Positions 27,931 to 35,941 of a DNA stretch of 64,000 nucleotides are shown in pieces. How positions within the stretch are numbered: position 1 is the first letter of the stretch; each line of letters begins with the position of its first letter. The position numbers and the translations under genes are program-made. The DNA lies in contig NZ_JABAIJ010000002.1 of NCBI RefSeq assembly GCF_012641435.1, positions 372,001 through 436,000 of the forward strand, read 5' to 3'. The notes under the pieces were generated by a model. It saw only the letters and a list, made by a program, of their open reading frames with translations. It was not told the DNA's origin and did no database searches. Origin of the DNA: Rhizobium sp. P38BS-XIX (GTDB taxonomy: Bacteria > Pseudomonadota > Alphaproteobacteria > Rhizobiales > Rhizobiaceae).

Positions 27931-29178
27931 ATGATGACCAAAGGTTGGAGACCTGGAAAACGCGCGGCAATCATTGGGGCAGGTCCCGGAGGGGCTTCAG
28001 CTGCCCTTGCTATGCTGCAGCAGGGTTACGACGTACGTCTTTATGAGCGGAATGCGGATCCAAAGCCCCTTGGAGGCGGCGTCCTGCTAAGCGTTCCGGT
28101 CCTAGCCATCTTGCGCCAATATGACATCGACATAACCAATTTTGGCTCGTTCACCAAAACGCAGTTCCGCAACAATCGTGGGAAGGTAAGAGTTCGTCTA
28201 CCGTTCAACGAGAATGTTGAGAAGGCCATGGGCATTAAGGGCTGGCACTACGGCGTGCTTCGGTCCAATGCCTTTGGGAAAATGTTAAATGCGCTTCCCG
28301 ACGGTGTTCTCATCTCTGATCACAAGCTCGACAAATACGAGGAGCAGAACGGCGAGATCCAAATCTCATTCGAAAACGGCGCGAAGGTTACAGCCGATAT
28401 TTTGATCGGAGCGGACGGTATCCGCTCCGTTGTATCTCGGCAGACCTTTGGCGATCCCGGAATTTTCCACGTCGGTCTGCGCGCGTGGCTCGGCTGGTGC
28501 GACGACCCCGGCGGTATCGAAAAAGAACTTGCCATCATCCACCACTCGCGCAACGTGCAGGCAAGCTATTTCCCGATGCTGCATGATGGTAAACCTGGGT
28601 TTGAGTGGTGGATCGTGGAACGTTCGGCCGAAGGGAGTGCTGTTCCAGTCGACGTAGAGGGCCACATCCGTCATTTGCTCGCCGACTTCCCCAGCCCGAT
28701 GTCGCGTTTTCCAGATCACACTGATTTCGAGACACAGTTATTTCGCTGGGAGATCTATAATCGACCGACGTTGAAGACCTGGACAAAAGGTCGGGTCGCT
28801 TGTGTGGGCGACGCGGTGCATCCGGTTTCGCCATATGCCGCTTATGGAATGGGAATGGCGATCGAAGATGGCTACTTTCTTGCACGGTCCTTGGGCGGTC
28901 GAGACCTTACGGACTTGGCAGGAGTGACTGAAGCGTTCCGTCGCTACGAAGCTGAGCGCGTCGATTACGTCAATCACCACGTCGAGTTTGCCCGCGAACT
29001 CGGCAAGCGATTCCACCATGCGTCGGCCCCCATGGCCTGGCTGCGCGATTTTATCTTTGATCATACGGGATTCCTGCAGAGGCAAGTTGAGAAGGACTAT
29101 CTAGCATCTGCCGAAAAGATGTCGCTACAATTGATGGAGTTGCACCGTAACCCTCGTGCCACAGCCGTAAATCAATAA
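27931..29178 (+). CDS. FAD-dependent aromatic monooxygenase (salicylate hydroxylase-like)
   Basis: This group A flavin monooxygenase has 415 residues (or 414 from the second ATG at 27934, after GGAGGAAA). The three fingerprints are present: FAD dinucleotide motif IIGAGPGGASAALAML near residue 13, the DG motif ILIGADGIRSVVSR near 155, and the GD motif ACVGDAVHPVSPYAAYGMG near 290. Such enzymes hydroxylate a phenolic or benzoate ring with NAD(P)H and oxygen. The C-terminal 50 residues are polar. The ring hydroxylated is unknown. Confidence 0.92.
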   Translation: MMTKGWRPGKRAAIIGAGPGGASAALAMLQQGYDVRLYERNADPKPLGGGVLLSVPVLAILRQYDIDITNFGSFTKTQFRNNRGKVRVRLPFNENVEKAMGIKGWHYGVLRSNAFGKMLNALPDGVLISDHKLDKYEEQNGEIQISFENGAKVTADILIGADGIRSVVSRQTFGDPGIFHVGLRAWLGWCDDPGGIEKELAIIHHSRNVQASYFPMLHDGKPGFEWWIVERSAEGSAVPVDVEGHIRHLLADFPSPMSRFPDHTDFETQLFRWEIYNRPTLKTWTKGRVACVGDAVHPVSPYAAYGMGMAIEDGYFLARSLGGRDLTDLAGVTEAFRRYEAERVDYVNHHVEFARELGKRFHHASAPMAWLRDFIFDHTGFLQRQVEKDYLASAEKMSLQLMELHRNPRATAVNQ

Positions 29179-29208
29179 GATTCCATTGCCGCGACAGGAG
29201 ACACGCGC

Positions 29209-29574
29209 TTGAGCAGTTATACGATCCTTCTGAAAAACTGTTCATTTTTCGCCCGCCATGGCGTCCTGGAGCAGGAAGAGGTTCTTGGGCAGCGCTTCTT
29301 TGTCGATGCCGCAATGGATGTCGAAGCCGGAAACGCTCTCGAAACGGACGAGATTGAGAACACCGTGGATTATGGCGTGGCATTCGCCGTCATCGAAAAG
29401 ATTGTCCTCGGTCAACGGCGGTATCTGATCGAGGCGCTGGCCAACGATATCGCCACGGCACTTCGAAAGCGTTACCCGCAGATCGTCCAGGTGAAGATCA
29501 CTGTGCGCAAGCCTTCGGCGCCCGTTCCCGGCATTCTCGATTACGCTCAGGTCTGTGTCGGGCAACATGCCTAA
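29209..29574 (+). CDS. folB: Dihydroneopterin aldolase FolB
   Basis: FolB converts 7,8-dihydroneopterin to hydroxymethyldihydropterin in folate synthesis. The 121-residue protein is the usual size and has FFARHGVLEQEEVLGQRFFV near residue 12, DYGVAFAVIEKIV near 55, RRYLIEALANDIA near 67 and the VKITVRKPSAPVPG ending. The start codon is TTG, supported by ACAGGAG 9 nt upstream. It overlaps folK by 8 nt. Its place in a catabolic operon, apart from other folate genes, suggests it raises the THF supply for the demethylases. Confidence 0.93.
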   Translation: MSSYTILLKNCSFFARHGVLEQEEVLGQRFFVDAAMDVEAGNALETDEIENTVDYGVAFAVIEKIVLGQRRYLIEALANDIATALRKRYPQIVQVKITVRKPSAPVPGILDYAQVCVGQHA

Positions 29575-30103
29575 GACGTGGACCACCGCGGCGCTCGGTC
29601 TTGGCGGCAATATCGGTGAGCCGAAGACTGCAATGGCAAGGGCCTTGGCTGCTTTGAGCGACCGTTCCGATTGCCGCCTCGTGGCGGTGTCCGAGCTTTA
29701 TCGGACGCCGCCCTGGGGCAAGACGGATCAGGCCGATTTCTTTAACTGCTGTGCCCTGATAGAAATCGCGCTGTCTTCCGAGGCGTTGCTCGATCTATGC
29801 CTGGATATCGAAAGGGGAATGAAGCGTGTGCGCGTTGAGCGCTGGGGACCACGGACCATCGATATCGATGTGCTGACCTATGGTGACGCGCATGTCCTGA
29901 CAGAGCGCGTCGAAATCCCCCATCCTAGAATGACAGAACGGGCTTTTGTCCTGATGCCGCTTGCCGATATTGCGCCGGATTTCGTGGTAAAGGGCAGGCG
30001 AGTACTCGAATGGCTGTCAGACGCAAATAAGACCGGTATCCTGCGCGCAAACGAAAAGCGGGAATGGTGGACAACTCCCGCTTCGGAATGCGAATCTGGC
30101 TGA
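29567..30103 (+). CDS. folK: Hydroxymethyldihydropterin pyrophosphokinase FolK
   Basis: FolK activates hydroxymethyldihydropterin with ATP for condensation with p-aminobenzoate. The ATG at 29567 is preferred over a GTG at 29555, giving 178 residues. Motifs are ALGLGGNIGEPKTAM near residue 9, SELYRTPPWGKTDQADFFNC near 38, and the PPPK signature WGPRTIDIDVLTYG near 91 with its metal-binding aspartates, then IPHPRMTERAFVLMPLADI near 117. folP, the next enzyme of the pathway and often the neighbour of folB-folK, is absent. Confidence 0.94.
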   Translation: MPKTWTTAALGLGGNIGEPKTAMARALAALSDRSDCRLVAVSELYRTPPWGKTDQADFFNCCALIEIALSSEALLDLCLDIERGMKRVRVERWGPRTIDIDVLTYGDAHVLTERVEIPHPRMTERAFVLMPLADIAPDFVVKGRRVLEWLSDANKTGILRANEKREWWTTPASECESG

Positions 30104-30340
30104 GCCGGGGTTAAGGCTTGATCGAGCCGACGGCCATCGAGTCTACGTTGCGTGCCAGTGTAAAACCTACCGCAGAGGCAACTTAGTCCGATGTGAAGTA
30201 TTGATAGACCTGTTCTTCCAGCACGTGGCCGTCATAGCGCTGAGCTTGGGATATGATCGACTATAGCGGTGACCAAAACTGACCCCCGTCGCGTCTCCCT
30301 CTATTCCGCTCACCTTGGTCCAAAGTACTATGAAGAGTTT

Positions 30341-30396
30341 GAGTAGCCCCAATGACTATCGCACCCAAGGCTACTCAAATTACTATCGGGTGCGAT
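30341..30396. terminator. Two overlapping, mutually exclusive hairpins at a convergent junction
   Basis: GAGTAGCC (30341-30348) pairs with GGCTACTC (30369-30376). ATCGCACCC (30358-30366) pairs with GGGTGCGAT (30388-30396). The stems interleave, so only one can form at a time. They lie at the end of the leftward SDR gene and beyond the rightward folK gene. They may be a bidirectional terminator or a small attenuator-like switch; no strong T-tract follows either stem. Confidence 0.4.
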
Positions 30397-31151
30397 GCTC
30401 CGTCCATACCGATGATGACTCCGGTTACATAGCTTGCTTTCGAAGAACTGAGAAAAGTTACGACGTTGGCGATTTCTTCCGGTGTTGCCATCCGACCGAT
30501 CGGGATTTGTTGGACCAGCCTCTCCAAGGCCGTTTGTTCGCTTACACCACGTAGAGACGCTTCAGCTTTCAAACCCTCGCTCACCCGCTCCGTCTCCGTA
30601 CCTCCAGGGTTGATGCCGACGATGCGCACACCGCTTGCAGCATAGGCGCTTGCCAACCCAACCGTTGCCAACATCAGTGCCGCATTGGCAGCGCCTCCAG
30701 GCAGATGCACTGGTGAGGCAACCTTACCGCCGCTTCCGATGACATTGACGATCACGCCAGACCGGCGCTCAGCCATTCGTTTAATCAAGGGGTCGATGAC
30801 GTTAAGATACGAGAAATATTTGGCATCCATCGCTGCGCGCCAATGGGAGGGGCTCAGGTCCTGCGGCGGGGTGCGCCGTGCAGCACCTGCACAGTTGACG
30901 AGGACATCGATCGGCCCGACCGCAGCTTCAGCTTTATCAATCAGTGCCAGCGCCTCCTCCTCCGAGGTAAGGTCGGCCGCAAGACCGATGGCACCGGGTA
31001 GTGCCTTCAAAGCCCTGTCGATATTAGCCTGCGAGCGCGAGCAGATGGCCACTTCCGCGCCCTCGGACAACAAGGATGCTGCGCAGGCAAATCCGATACC
31101 CTTTGAACCGCCGGTGACCAGAACCCTCTTACCGCTCAGATCAAGTTGCAC
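30375..31151 (-). CDS. SDR-family protein with non-canonical active site
   Basis: The 258-residue protein has the Rossmann fingerprint VTGGSKGIGFACAASLL near residue 12 and the SDR features DVLVNCAGAA near 85 and GVRIVGINPGGTETE near 172. The usual catalytic Tyr-x3-Lys is missing: the aligned stretch reads HLPGGAANAALML, which puts Gly and Asn in place of Tyr and Lys. The serine-region VIGSGGKVASP is kept. It may be a dehydrogenase using other residues, or a hydratase- or isomerase-like relative. It lies last in the leftward island, 486 nt after the dioxygenase, perhaps with its own promoter. Confidence 0.85.
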   Translation of the reverse strand: MQLDLSGKRVLVTGGSKGIGFACAASLLSEGAEVAICSRSQANIDRALKALPGAIGLAADLTSEEEALALIDKAEAAVGPIDVLVNCAGAARRTPPQDLSPSHWRAAMDAKYFSYLNVIDPLIKRMAERRSGVIVNVIGSGGKVASPVHLPGGAANAALMLATVGLASAYAASGVRIVGINPGGTETERVSEGLKAEASLRGVSEQTALERLVQQIPIGRMATPEEIANVVTFLSSSKASYVTGVIIGMDGASHPIVI

Positions 31152-31204
31152 GCCTATCTCCTTTGTCTTGAAAACAATCCAGTTGGAAATTAACCTTCGA
31201 CGAC

Positions 31205-31490
31205 TCAGAGTCCAAGTGCTCCGTGAACTAGACGAAATGCAAAAGTCGCAATGTAACGATGGCTCATGTCAAAGGCAGACCCGCCGAAGTTAGCGGGTTC
31301 ACCAACTCGAAACCATTCCACCTGTTGCTTTCGCCGCCCGAACAGAATTTCATTGAAGATACGTATGGGTACTTTTCTCCGAGGTGAATTCATCCTCTGA
31401 TGCAGCTCCGGCGATAGTCTGTCCCGCCACGATCGCTTTCACCCACAACGAGAGCAAAGCAGGATCAGGTTCGTCGATAAGCCCTACTTC
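31205..31490 (-). pseudogene. Decayed coding fragment of unknown family
   Basis: Two minus-strand frames look like remnants of one protein: an upstream piece with PALLSLWVKAIVAGQTIAGA and a downstream piece with RVGEPANFGGSAFDMSHRYI ending at a stop near 31205. They are joined only by a frame change near 31370. I cannot name the family. The fragment fills most of the 486-nt gap between the dioxygenase and SDR genes. Confidence 0.35.
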
Positions 31491-31637
31491 CCCTCACCGA
31501 CATGGGCGTTGAGACGCATCAACTAGTCGGCGACGTCATTAAGGTGACCGACGCAGCAGGATTGACTTCCACTCCGCAGTCGGAGTGGAAGCCTCTTGCG
31601 ATTGAACTCGAACTTCTCCCGCTTCAACCGGATATGC

Positions 31638-32630
31638 TCATTGGAAAAAAGTTGTCTCACGGAAGTGGTGCTGAGCGTCTTCGGAGGCTTCCAATTCGCC
31701 CTCGCTCGGAAAGCTTTCGAACATGCTTTCGGGCATTGCTTGGTTCTTATACCAAACGTTGGCGCCCTGGTTGACGGTCCAGCCAACCGGCTCCCAATCG
31801 GGGATTACGTTCCGATATCCGCCGGCGTTGAATTCGATCCGCAAGCCTGACGGCTCACGGAAGTATAGGTATTCCTGTTCGCCGAGACCATGGCGGCCTG
31901 GGCCGAATTCAATCTCAATGCCCTCGTCAAGAAGCACATCGGCGGCGCGGTGCAATTCAACGCGTTGGTCTAACCAGAAAGCAATGTGGTTTACGCGGCC
32001 CTTGAGACCTGGAAGTTCGGGCACCAACGCCATATCGTGCCCTCGTTCGCCGGTGGTCGTCATTGCGAAGACGACGCCGCGGGGTGCCGTGATATACTCC
32101 ATGTACTTGTGGCCCAGCGTCTCTTGAAACCACTTAATATCTCGCAGAATGTCCTGGCTATTCATTGTAACGTGATCGATTTCGCGCACCGCACAGCCCC
32201 GCGGCCGGAATTTTTGTGCCCGGTTAGGGAAGAGCGGAGCGACATCGCCGGTGGCCTTGTAGCGTTCGATTTCCCAGAATACTTCGTGCTGATGGCCTGA
32301 GGGGTCCATGTAACGGTAGGCCCGTCCACGACCGAAGTTTGGCTCCACCCATCCTATGCCATTGCCCGAGGCCTCGAGACGCCTCACAGCCATCTCGAGT
32401 TCATGTTGCCCTTCGGTCCGCCAGCCTATGGTTTCAACCGAGCCGACCGACCCTTCCTTGAGTTCGATGGAATATTTGTAGTGCTCGCCCCAGCCACGAA
32501 GGAAGAAGGAGCCATTCTGCTCTCCTGAAACCTCAAGGCCGATAACGTCGCGATAACAACGCAGCGACTCCTCAAGTTTTGGCGTCGTGACGACGAGATG
32601 GGTGAGTTTGGACAAAAGTTTCTGTGTCAT
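31638..32630 (-). CDS. Type I extradiol ring-cleavage dioxygenase (catechol 2,3-dioxygenase-like, VOC fold)
   Basis: The 330-residue two-domain vicinal-oxygen-chelate protein should cleave a catechol next to its hydroxyls using Fe(II). The iron ligands are His153 (REIDHVTMNS), His215 (GRVNHIAFWLD) and Glu266 (GLRIEFNAGG). Second-shell residues His198, His247 and Tyr256 also fall in the places known from XylE (His199, His246, Tyr255). The N-terminal domain (about 5-125) is the non-catalytic repeat. It is 36 nt downstream of the 2-hydroxyacid dehydrogenase in the leftward operon. All catalytic residues are intact. Confidence 0.93.
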   Translation of the reverse strand: MTQKLLSKLTHLVVTTPKLEESLRCYRDVIGLEVSGEQNGSFFLRGWGEHYKYSIELKEGSVGSVETIGWRTEGQHELEMAVRRLEASGNGIGWVEPNFGRGRAYRYMDPSGHQHEVFWEIERYKATGDVAPLFPNRAQKFRPRGCAVREIDHVTMNSQDILRDIKWFQETLGHKYMEYITAPRGVVFAMTTTGERGHDMALVPELPGLKGRVNHIAFWLDQRVELHRAADVLLDEGIEIEFGPGRHGLGEQEYLYFREPSGLRIEFNAGGYRNVIPDWEPVGWTVNQGANVWYKNQAMPESMFESFPSEGELEASEDAQHHFRETTFFQ

Positions 32631-32666
32631 GACGTGCTCTCCGTAGTCCTCTTTAGTTTTGAATAG

Positions 32667-33626
32667 TTATCGGCGTCCGGGCCGGATTTCGTTAAGCAGG
32701 CTTTCGCCTGCGATGGCACGGCGTGCATTCTCGAACGCCACGTTCAGGCTGCGCATGATCGTCTCCGGGGTGAGCCAGGCCACGTGCGGTGTCGCCACTA
32801 CATTCGGCAGGGAAAGCAGGGGATGCCCCACACGCACGGGTTCTTCGTTGAAAACATCAAGGCCCGCCCCAAGGAGTTTGCCCTTCGTAAGAGCCTCCGC
32901 GAGTGCTTGCTCATCTACCAGACCGCCACGCGCGGTATTGATGAGGATCGCGCCGTCCCTCATCCTCGCGATAGTTTCGGCATCGATTATGTGCCGGGTC
33001 AGGTCTGTGAGCGGCAAGTGCAGCGAGAGGATGTCGGCTTTGACAATTACCTCTTCGAGGCTACAGGGTTCAGCGCCGAATCCCTTATGTTCAGACCGAT
33101 CATGATAAATGAGTTTCGCCCCAAGAGCAGAAAGCGCAGGCGCGATGCGGCGCGGAACTTCGCCAAAGCCGAGGAAGCCCACAGTCCTGCCCCCGATCTC
33201 ACCTGAACGCTCGAGACGTTCGGGTGGCAGCGCCCAGCCGTTGCCGGCGCGGGTTGCACCGTCGAGAATACTTATCTGCCTTAGGACCGCGAGCATCAAG
33301 CCTATCGCAAGTTCGGCAACGGCATTCGAGTTCGTTCCTGGCATGTTTGACACGCCTATGCCCAGTTCCGCGGCTGCATCAAGATCGATCGTATCAACGC
33401 CGACGCCGATCTTTTGGATCAGTTTGAGCTTCGGCGCGCGCTCCATATCCTTACGTGAAACCGGCCGCAACACGTGAAGCAGGACGTCGGCGTCAGCGAT
33501 TTGACTTTCGAATGTTGCGTCGTCATCTTCCTCAATCACCACAACTTTCCATCCTTCAGGCGGATGGTCGGCAAGACTTCGGCGTAGCACTGGGCCCGCG
33601 CGATAGTGCAGGATTGCCTTTTTCAT
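32667..33626 (-). CDS. D-isomer-specific 2-hydroxyacid dehydrogenase family protein
   Basis: The 319-residue protein has the family's two-domain layout, with NAD-binding region GRTVGFLGFGEVPRRIAPAL near residue 145 and the catalytic Arg (NTARGGLVDE near 228), Glu (GLDVFNEEPV near 257) and His (VATPHVAWLT near 280). The glycine loop is unusual: GFGEVP has Pro where the last Gly of GxGxxG is expected. It would interconvert a 2-oxo acid and a D-2-hydroxy acid with NAD(P)H, or act on a phosphorylated analogue. Its start overlaps the enolase-paralogue stop (ATGA). Confidence 0.9.
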   Translation of the reverse strand: MKKAILHYRAGPVLRRSLADHPPEGWKVVVIEEDDDATFESQIADADVLLHVLRPVSRKDMERAPKLKLIQKIGVGVDTIDLDAAAELGIGVSNMPGTNSNAVAELAIGLMLAVLRQISILDGATRAGNGWALPPERLERSGEIGGRTVGFLGFGEVPRRIAPALSALGAKLIYHDRSEHKGFGAEPCSLEEVIVKADILSLHLPLTDLTRHIIDAETIARMRDGAILINTARGGLVDEQALAEALTKGKLLGAGLDVFNEEPVRVGHPLLSLPNVVATPHVAWLTPETIMRSLNVAFENARRAIAGESLLNEIRPGRR

Positions 33627-34903
33627 CGCAGTCCTTTCGGCAGAGCACTGCGTCCGGCGTACTCGGCCTTACCACCGAGCATCTCCTCAATGCGCAGGAC
33701 CTGGTTCCACTTTGCTGTCCGCTCTGAGCGGGTGATTGAACCGACCTTGAGCTGCCCAGCATTCCAGCCCACTGATAGGTCTGATATGATGTCATCCTCA
33801 GTTTCGCCCGACCGGGCTGAGACCACAGTTCCCCAACCGGCGGCCCGAGCGGCCACCAGCGTGTCTAGAGTCTCAGTGATCGTTCCGACCTGATTGGGTT
33901 TTAGAAGGACTGCGTTTCCGGCCCCTTCTGCCTGTGCTACCCGTACGCGCCCGGCGGATGTTACGAGGTAGTCGTCCCCGATAATTTGGAGCTTGTTCCC
34001 AAAACGTTGGGTGATAGCTATCATTCCATCACGGTCGCGCTCATTCACCGGATCCTCTATCGACAGGATGGGAAAGGTCCCGATCCAGTTGGCAAGAACC
34101 TCGATCCATTCGCCAGTGTCGAAGCTGCGATCTTCAAGACCGAGCTTGTAATGCCCGTGCTCATAGAACTGCGAGGCAGCTATATCCAAGGATATCATCA
34201 CCTCGCCGTTGCCATAACCGGCCGTCTCGATGGCGCGGGTTAGTGTGGTAAGCGCCTCTTCATTACTGTCGAAGTTGGGCCAATATCCACCTTCATCGGC
34301 CACGCCTGTGAGTGGTCCCTTCCGAGCCATCAACTCGCCGGCGGCGGCATAGACATCTGCGACCATTTCGAGCGCTTTCGTAAAGGTCTCAGCGCCAACT
34401 GGCATTACGAGGAAATCTTGAATATCTACTCGACGGGCTGCGTGAACGCCGCCGCCGAAGATCTGGATCTCGGGGAGCGGCAGGCGAACGGGCTTTCCAT
34501 CGGCGAGATACCGCCAGAGCGGCTCCCCCGCAGCGGCTGCAGCGGCGCGTAGTACAGCCATTGAGGTTGCGACAATTGCGTTGCCTCCTAGGCGAGACTT
34601 GTTTGCCGTTCCATCGACTGCGATAAGCGTCTCATCGATGGAACGTTGATCGATCGCGTCAAGACCGATGATTGCTTCAGCGATTTCGCCTCGCACTGCC
34701 GCCAGCGCGTTCTGCACGTCGTACCCGGCGAAACGACTGCCCCCGTCGCGAAGGTCTATCGCCTCTGCCTCGCCGCGAGATGCCCCTGCAGGAGCCACAC
34801 CGCGACCTTGCAGACCGCCTTGAATAACCACGTCTACCTCTATAGTGGGTCGACCACGGCTGTCCCAGATACGGCGGGCTCGAACGTCTTCAATCTTCCT
34901 CAC
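33623..34903 (-). CDS. Enolase paralogue with altered active site
   Basis: The 426-residue protein is an enolase homologue along its whole length: WDSRGRPTIEVDV at the N-terminus, GVADEGGYWPNF near 199, SIEDPVNERD near 281, VLLKPNQVGTITE near 332 and SARSGETEDD near 362. The metal ligands align at Asp240, Glu283 and Asp310, the base lysine at Lys335, Glu204 and Lys386 are kept. But the residue aligned with E. coli Glu168 is Asp163, and that aligned with His370 is Ala363; loop Thr43 is Arg. The start is GTG, overlapping the kinase stop. It is probably not glycolytic enolase; dehydration of a related phospho-hydroxyacid is the best guess. Confidence 0.9.
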   Translation of the reverse strand: MRKIEDVRARRIWDSRGRPTIEVDVVIQGGLQGRGVAPAGASRGEAEAIDLRDGGSRFAGYDVQNALAAVRGEIAEAIIGLDAIDQRSIDETLIAVDGTANKSRLGGNAIVATSMAVLRAAAAAAGEPLWRYLADGKPVRLPLPEIQIFGGGVHAARRVDIQDFLVMPVGAETFTKALEMVADVYAAAGELMARKGPLTGVADEGGYWPNFDSNEEALTTLTRAIETAGYGNGEVMISLDIAASQFYEHGHYKLGLEDRSFDTGEWIEVLANWIGTFPILSIEDPVNERDRDGMIAITQRFGNKLQIIGDDYLVTSAGRVRVAQAEGAGNAVLLKPNQVGTITETLDTLVAARAAGWGTVVSARSGETEDDIISDLSVGWNAGQLKVGSITRSERTAKWNQVLRIEEMLGGKAEYAGRSALPKGLR

Positions 34904-35913
34904 GCAAGGATCTCCTTGAACGGTGTCACTACGTCAATAAGCCTAGTTGGCGGCCGGGATATCAGCGCGCGGGATGTATCACGGACCATTTCCTGCTCGT
35001 TTGATCGCAGATATTCAACTGGCGATTTTCCATCGATACGTGCCAGGGCTAGCGCCGCCAGGAGTGCTGCAGCCCTGGCCTCGAACTCTGCTACCGGTTC
35101 CCATGTCACACGAGAAAGGTATTCCTCGAGCAGCGCTGCAAGACTCTCCAGCAGTACCATTGCGCGTGCGGGCATATGCACTGACTTAAGCAACAGATGG
35201 TTGAGGCAAAATGACAGGTCAAACGCTGGATCACCCCATGTCGCACACTCGGCGTCGAGCAACACCGGACCGTCGGGCCCAACTAGGATATTCTTGGGGC
35301 TCACGTCTCCATGGATCAGTGCAAGTCGCGTTCTTGCTGTCCGGTGAGCGATTGCGGAGAGTTGCTTACCCAGATCATCATGCCTCTTTGCAGTTTCCCG
35401 CAGGTATGGATCGAGGCGCAGGGCCTCGAAGTCTTCGCCATTGTCAAACTGAGCGGCTAGTTCCGGCTTTTCTGACGTTACACTATGAATATGGCCAATA
35501 GCCGCCCCGATCTGCCGGGCCGTCTCAATGGAGATCTCTCCTGCGAGAAGCTTGTGTTTCCATACCGGATAGCGATCTGGATCAAGCCAGGCCATGGCGA
35601 ACATGTTACCTTCGACATCCTGTCCCAGGATTGTTGGGACAGCTCCAGGAACCAGCTCTGCCGCGGTCCGCATCCAGTCGACCTCTGCCCGGTTCCGCCG
35701 GACCGGAACACGCCAATCGGCCGAAACATTCAGTTTCGGTAGCGCTGACTTGGCGCAAAATCTGTGTCCAGCATCATCCACGCGGACAATAAGTGATGAT
35801 ACCCCGCCTGTCAGGGGCACGATCTGCGGCGTGGCGCTCTGCAGCAATCGCATGCGCCTTAGAGACGCAAGAATTTCATCGCGGTCGAGCCGCGACAGTT
35901 CCGGTTCACCCAT
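34900..35913 (-). CDS. APH-family kinase (aminoglycoside phosphotransferase/choline kinase fold)
   Basis: The 337-residue protein has the small-molecule kinase fold. The catalytic loop is LALIHGDVSPKNILVG near residue 205, with Asp in HGD and the following Asn. The metal-binding DAE motif (VLLDAECATWGDPAFDLSF) stands where kinases of this fold carry their DxE/DFG-like element. The ATP-side lysine is plausible in HRFCAKSALP near 53. It is translationally coupled to the enolase paralogue (GTGA overlap), so its product is probably that enzyme's phosphorylated substrate. Antibiotic resistance is unlikely in this operon. Confidence 0.85.
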   Translation of the reverse strand: MGEPELSRLDRDEILASLRRMRLLQSATPQIVPLTGGVSSLIVRVDDAGHRFCAKSALPKLNVSADWRVPVRRNRAEVDWMRTAAELVPGAVPTILGQDVEGNMFAMAWLDPDRYPVWKHKLLAGEISIETARQIGAAIGHIHSVTSEKPELAAQFDNGEDFEALRLDPYLRETAKRHDDLGKQLSAIAHRTARTRLALIHGDVSPKNILVGPDGPVLLDAECATWGDPAFDLSFCLNHLLLKSVHMPARAMVLLESLAALLEEYLSRVTWEPVAEFEARAAALLAALALARIDGKSPVEYLRSNEQEMVRDTSRALISRPPTRLIDVVTPFKEILA

Positions 35914-35941
35914 GGTCGTTTGATCCGTCCCGCTCTACTTC

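Noticed and set aside
34900..35913. Antibiotic-resistance (aminoglycoside kinase) gene
   Set aside because: The APH fold is shared by many metabolite kinases; coupling to the enolase paralogue in a catabolic operon argues for a metabolic substrate.
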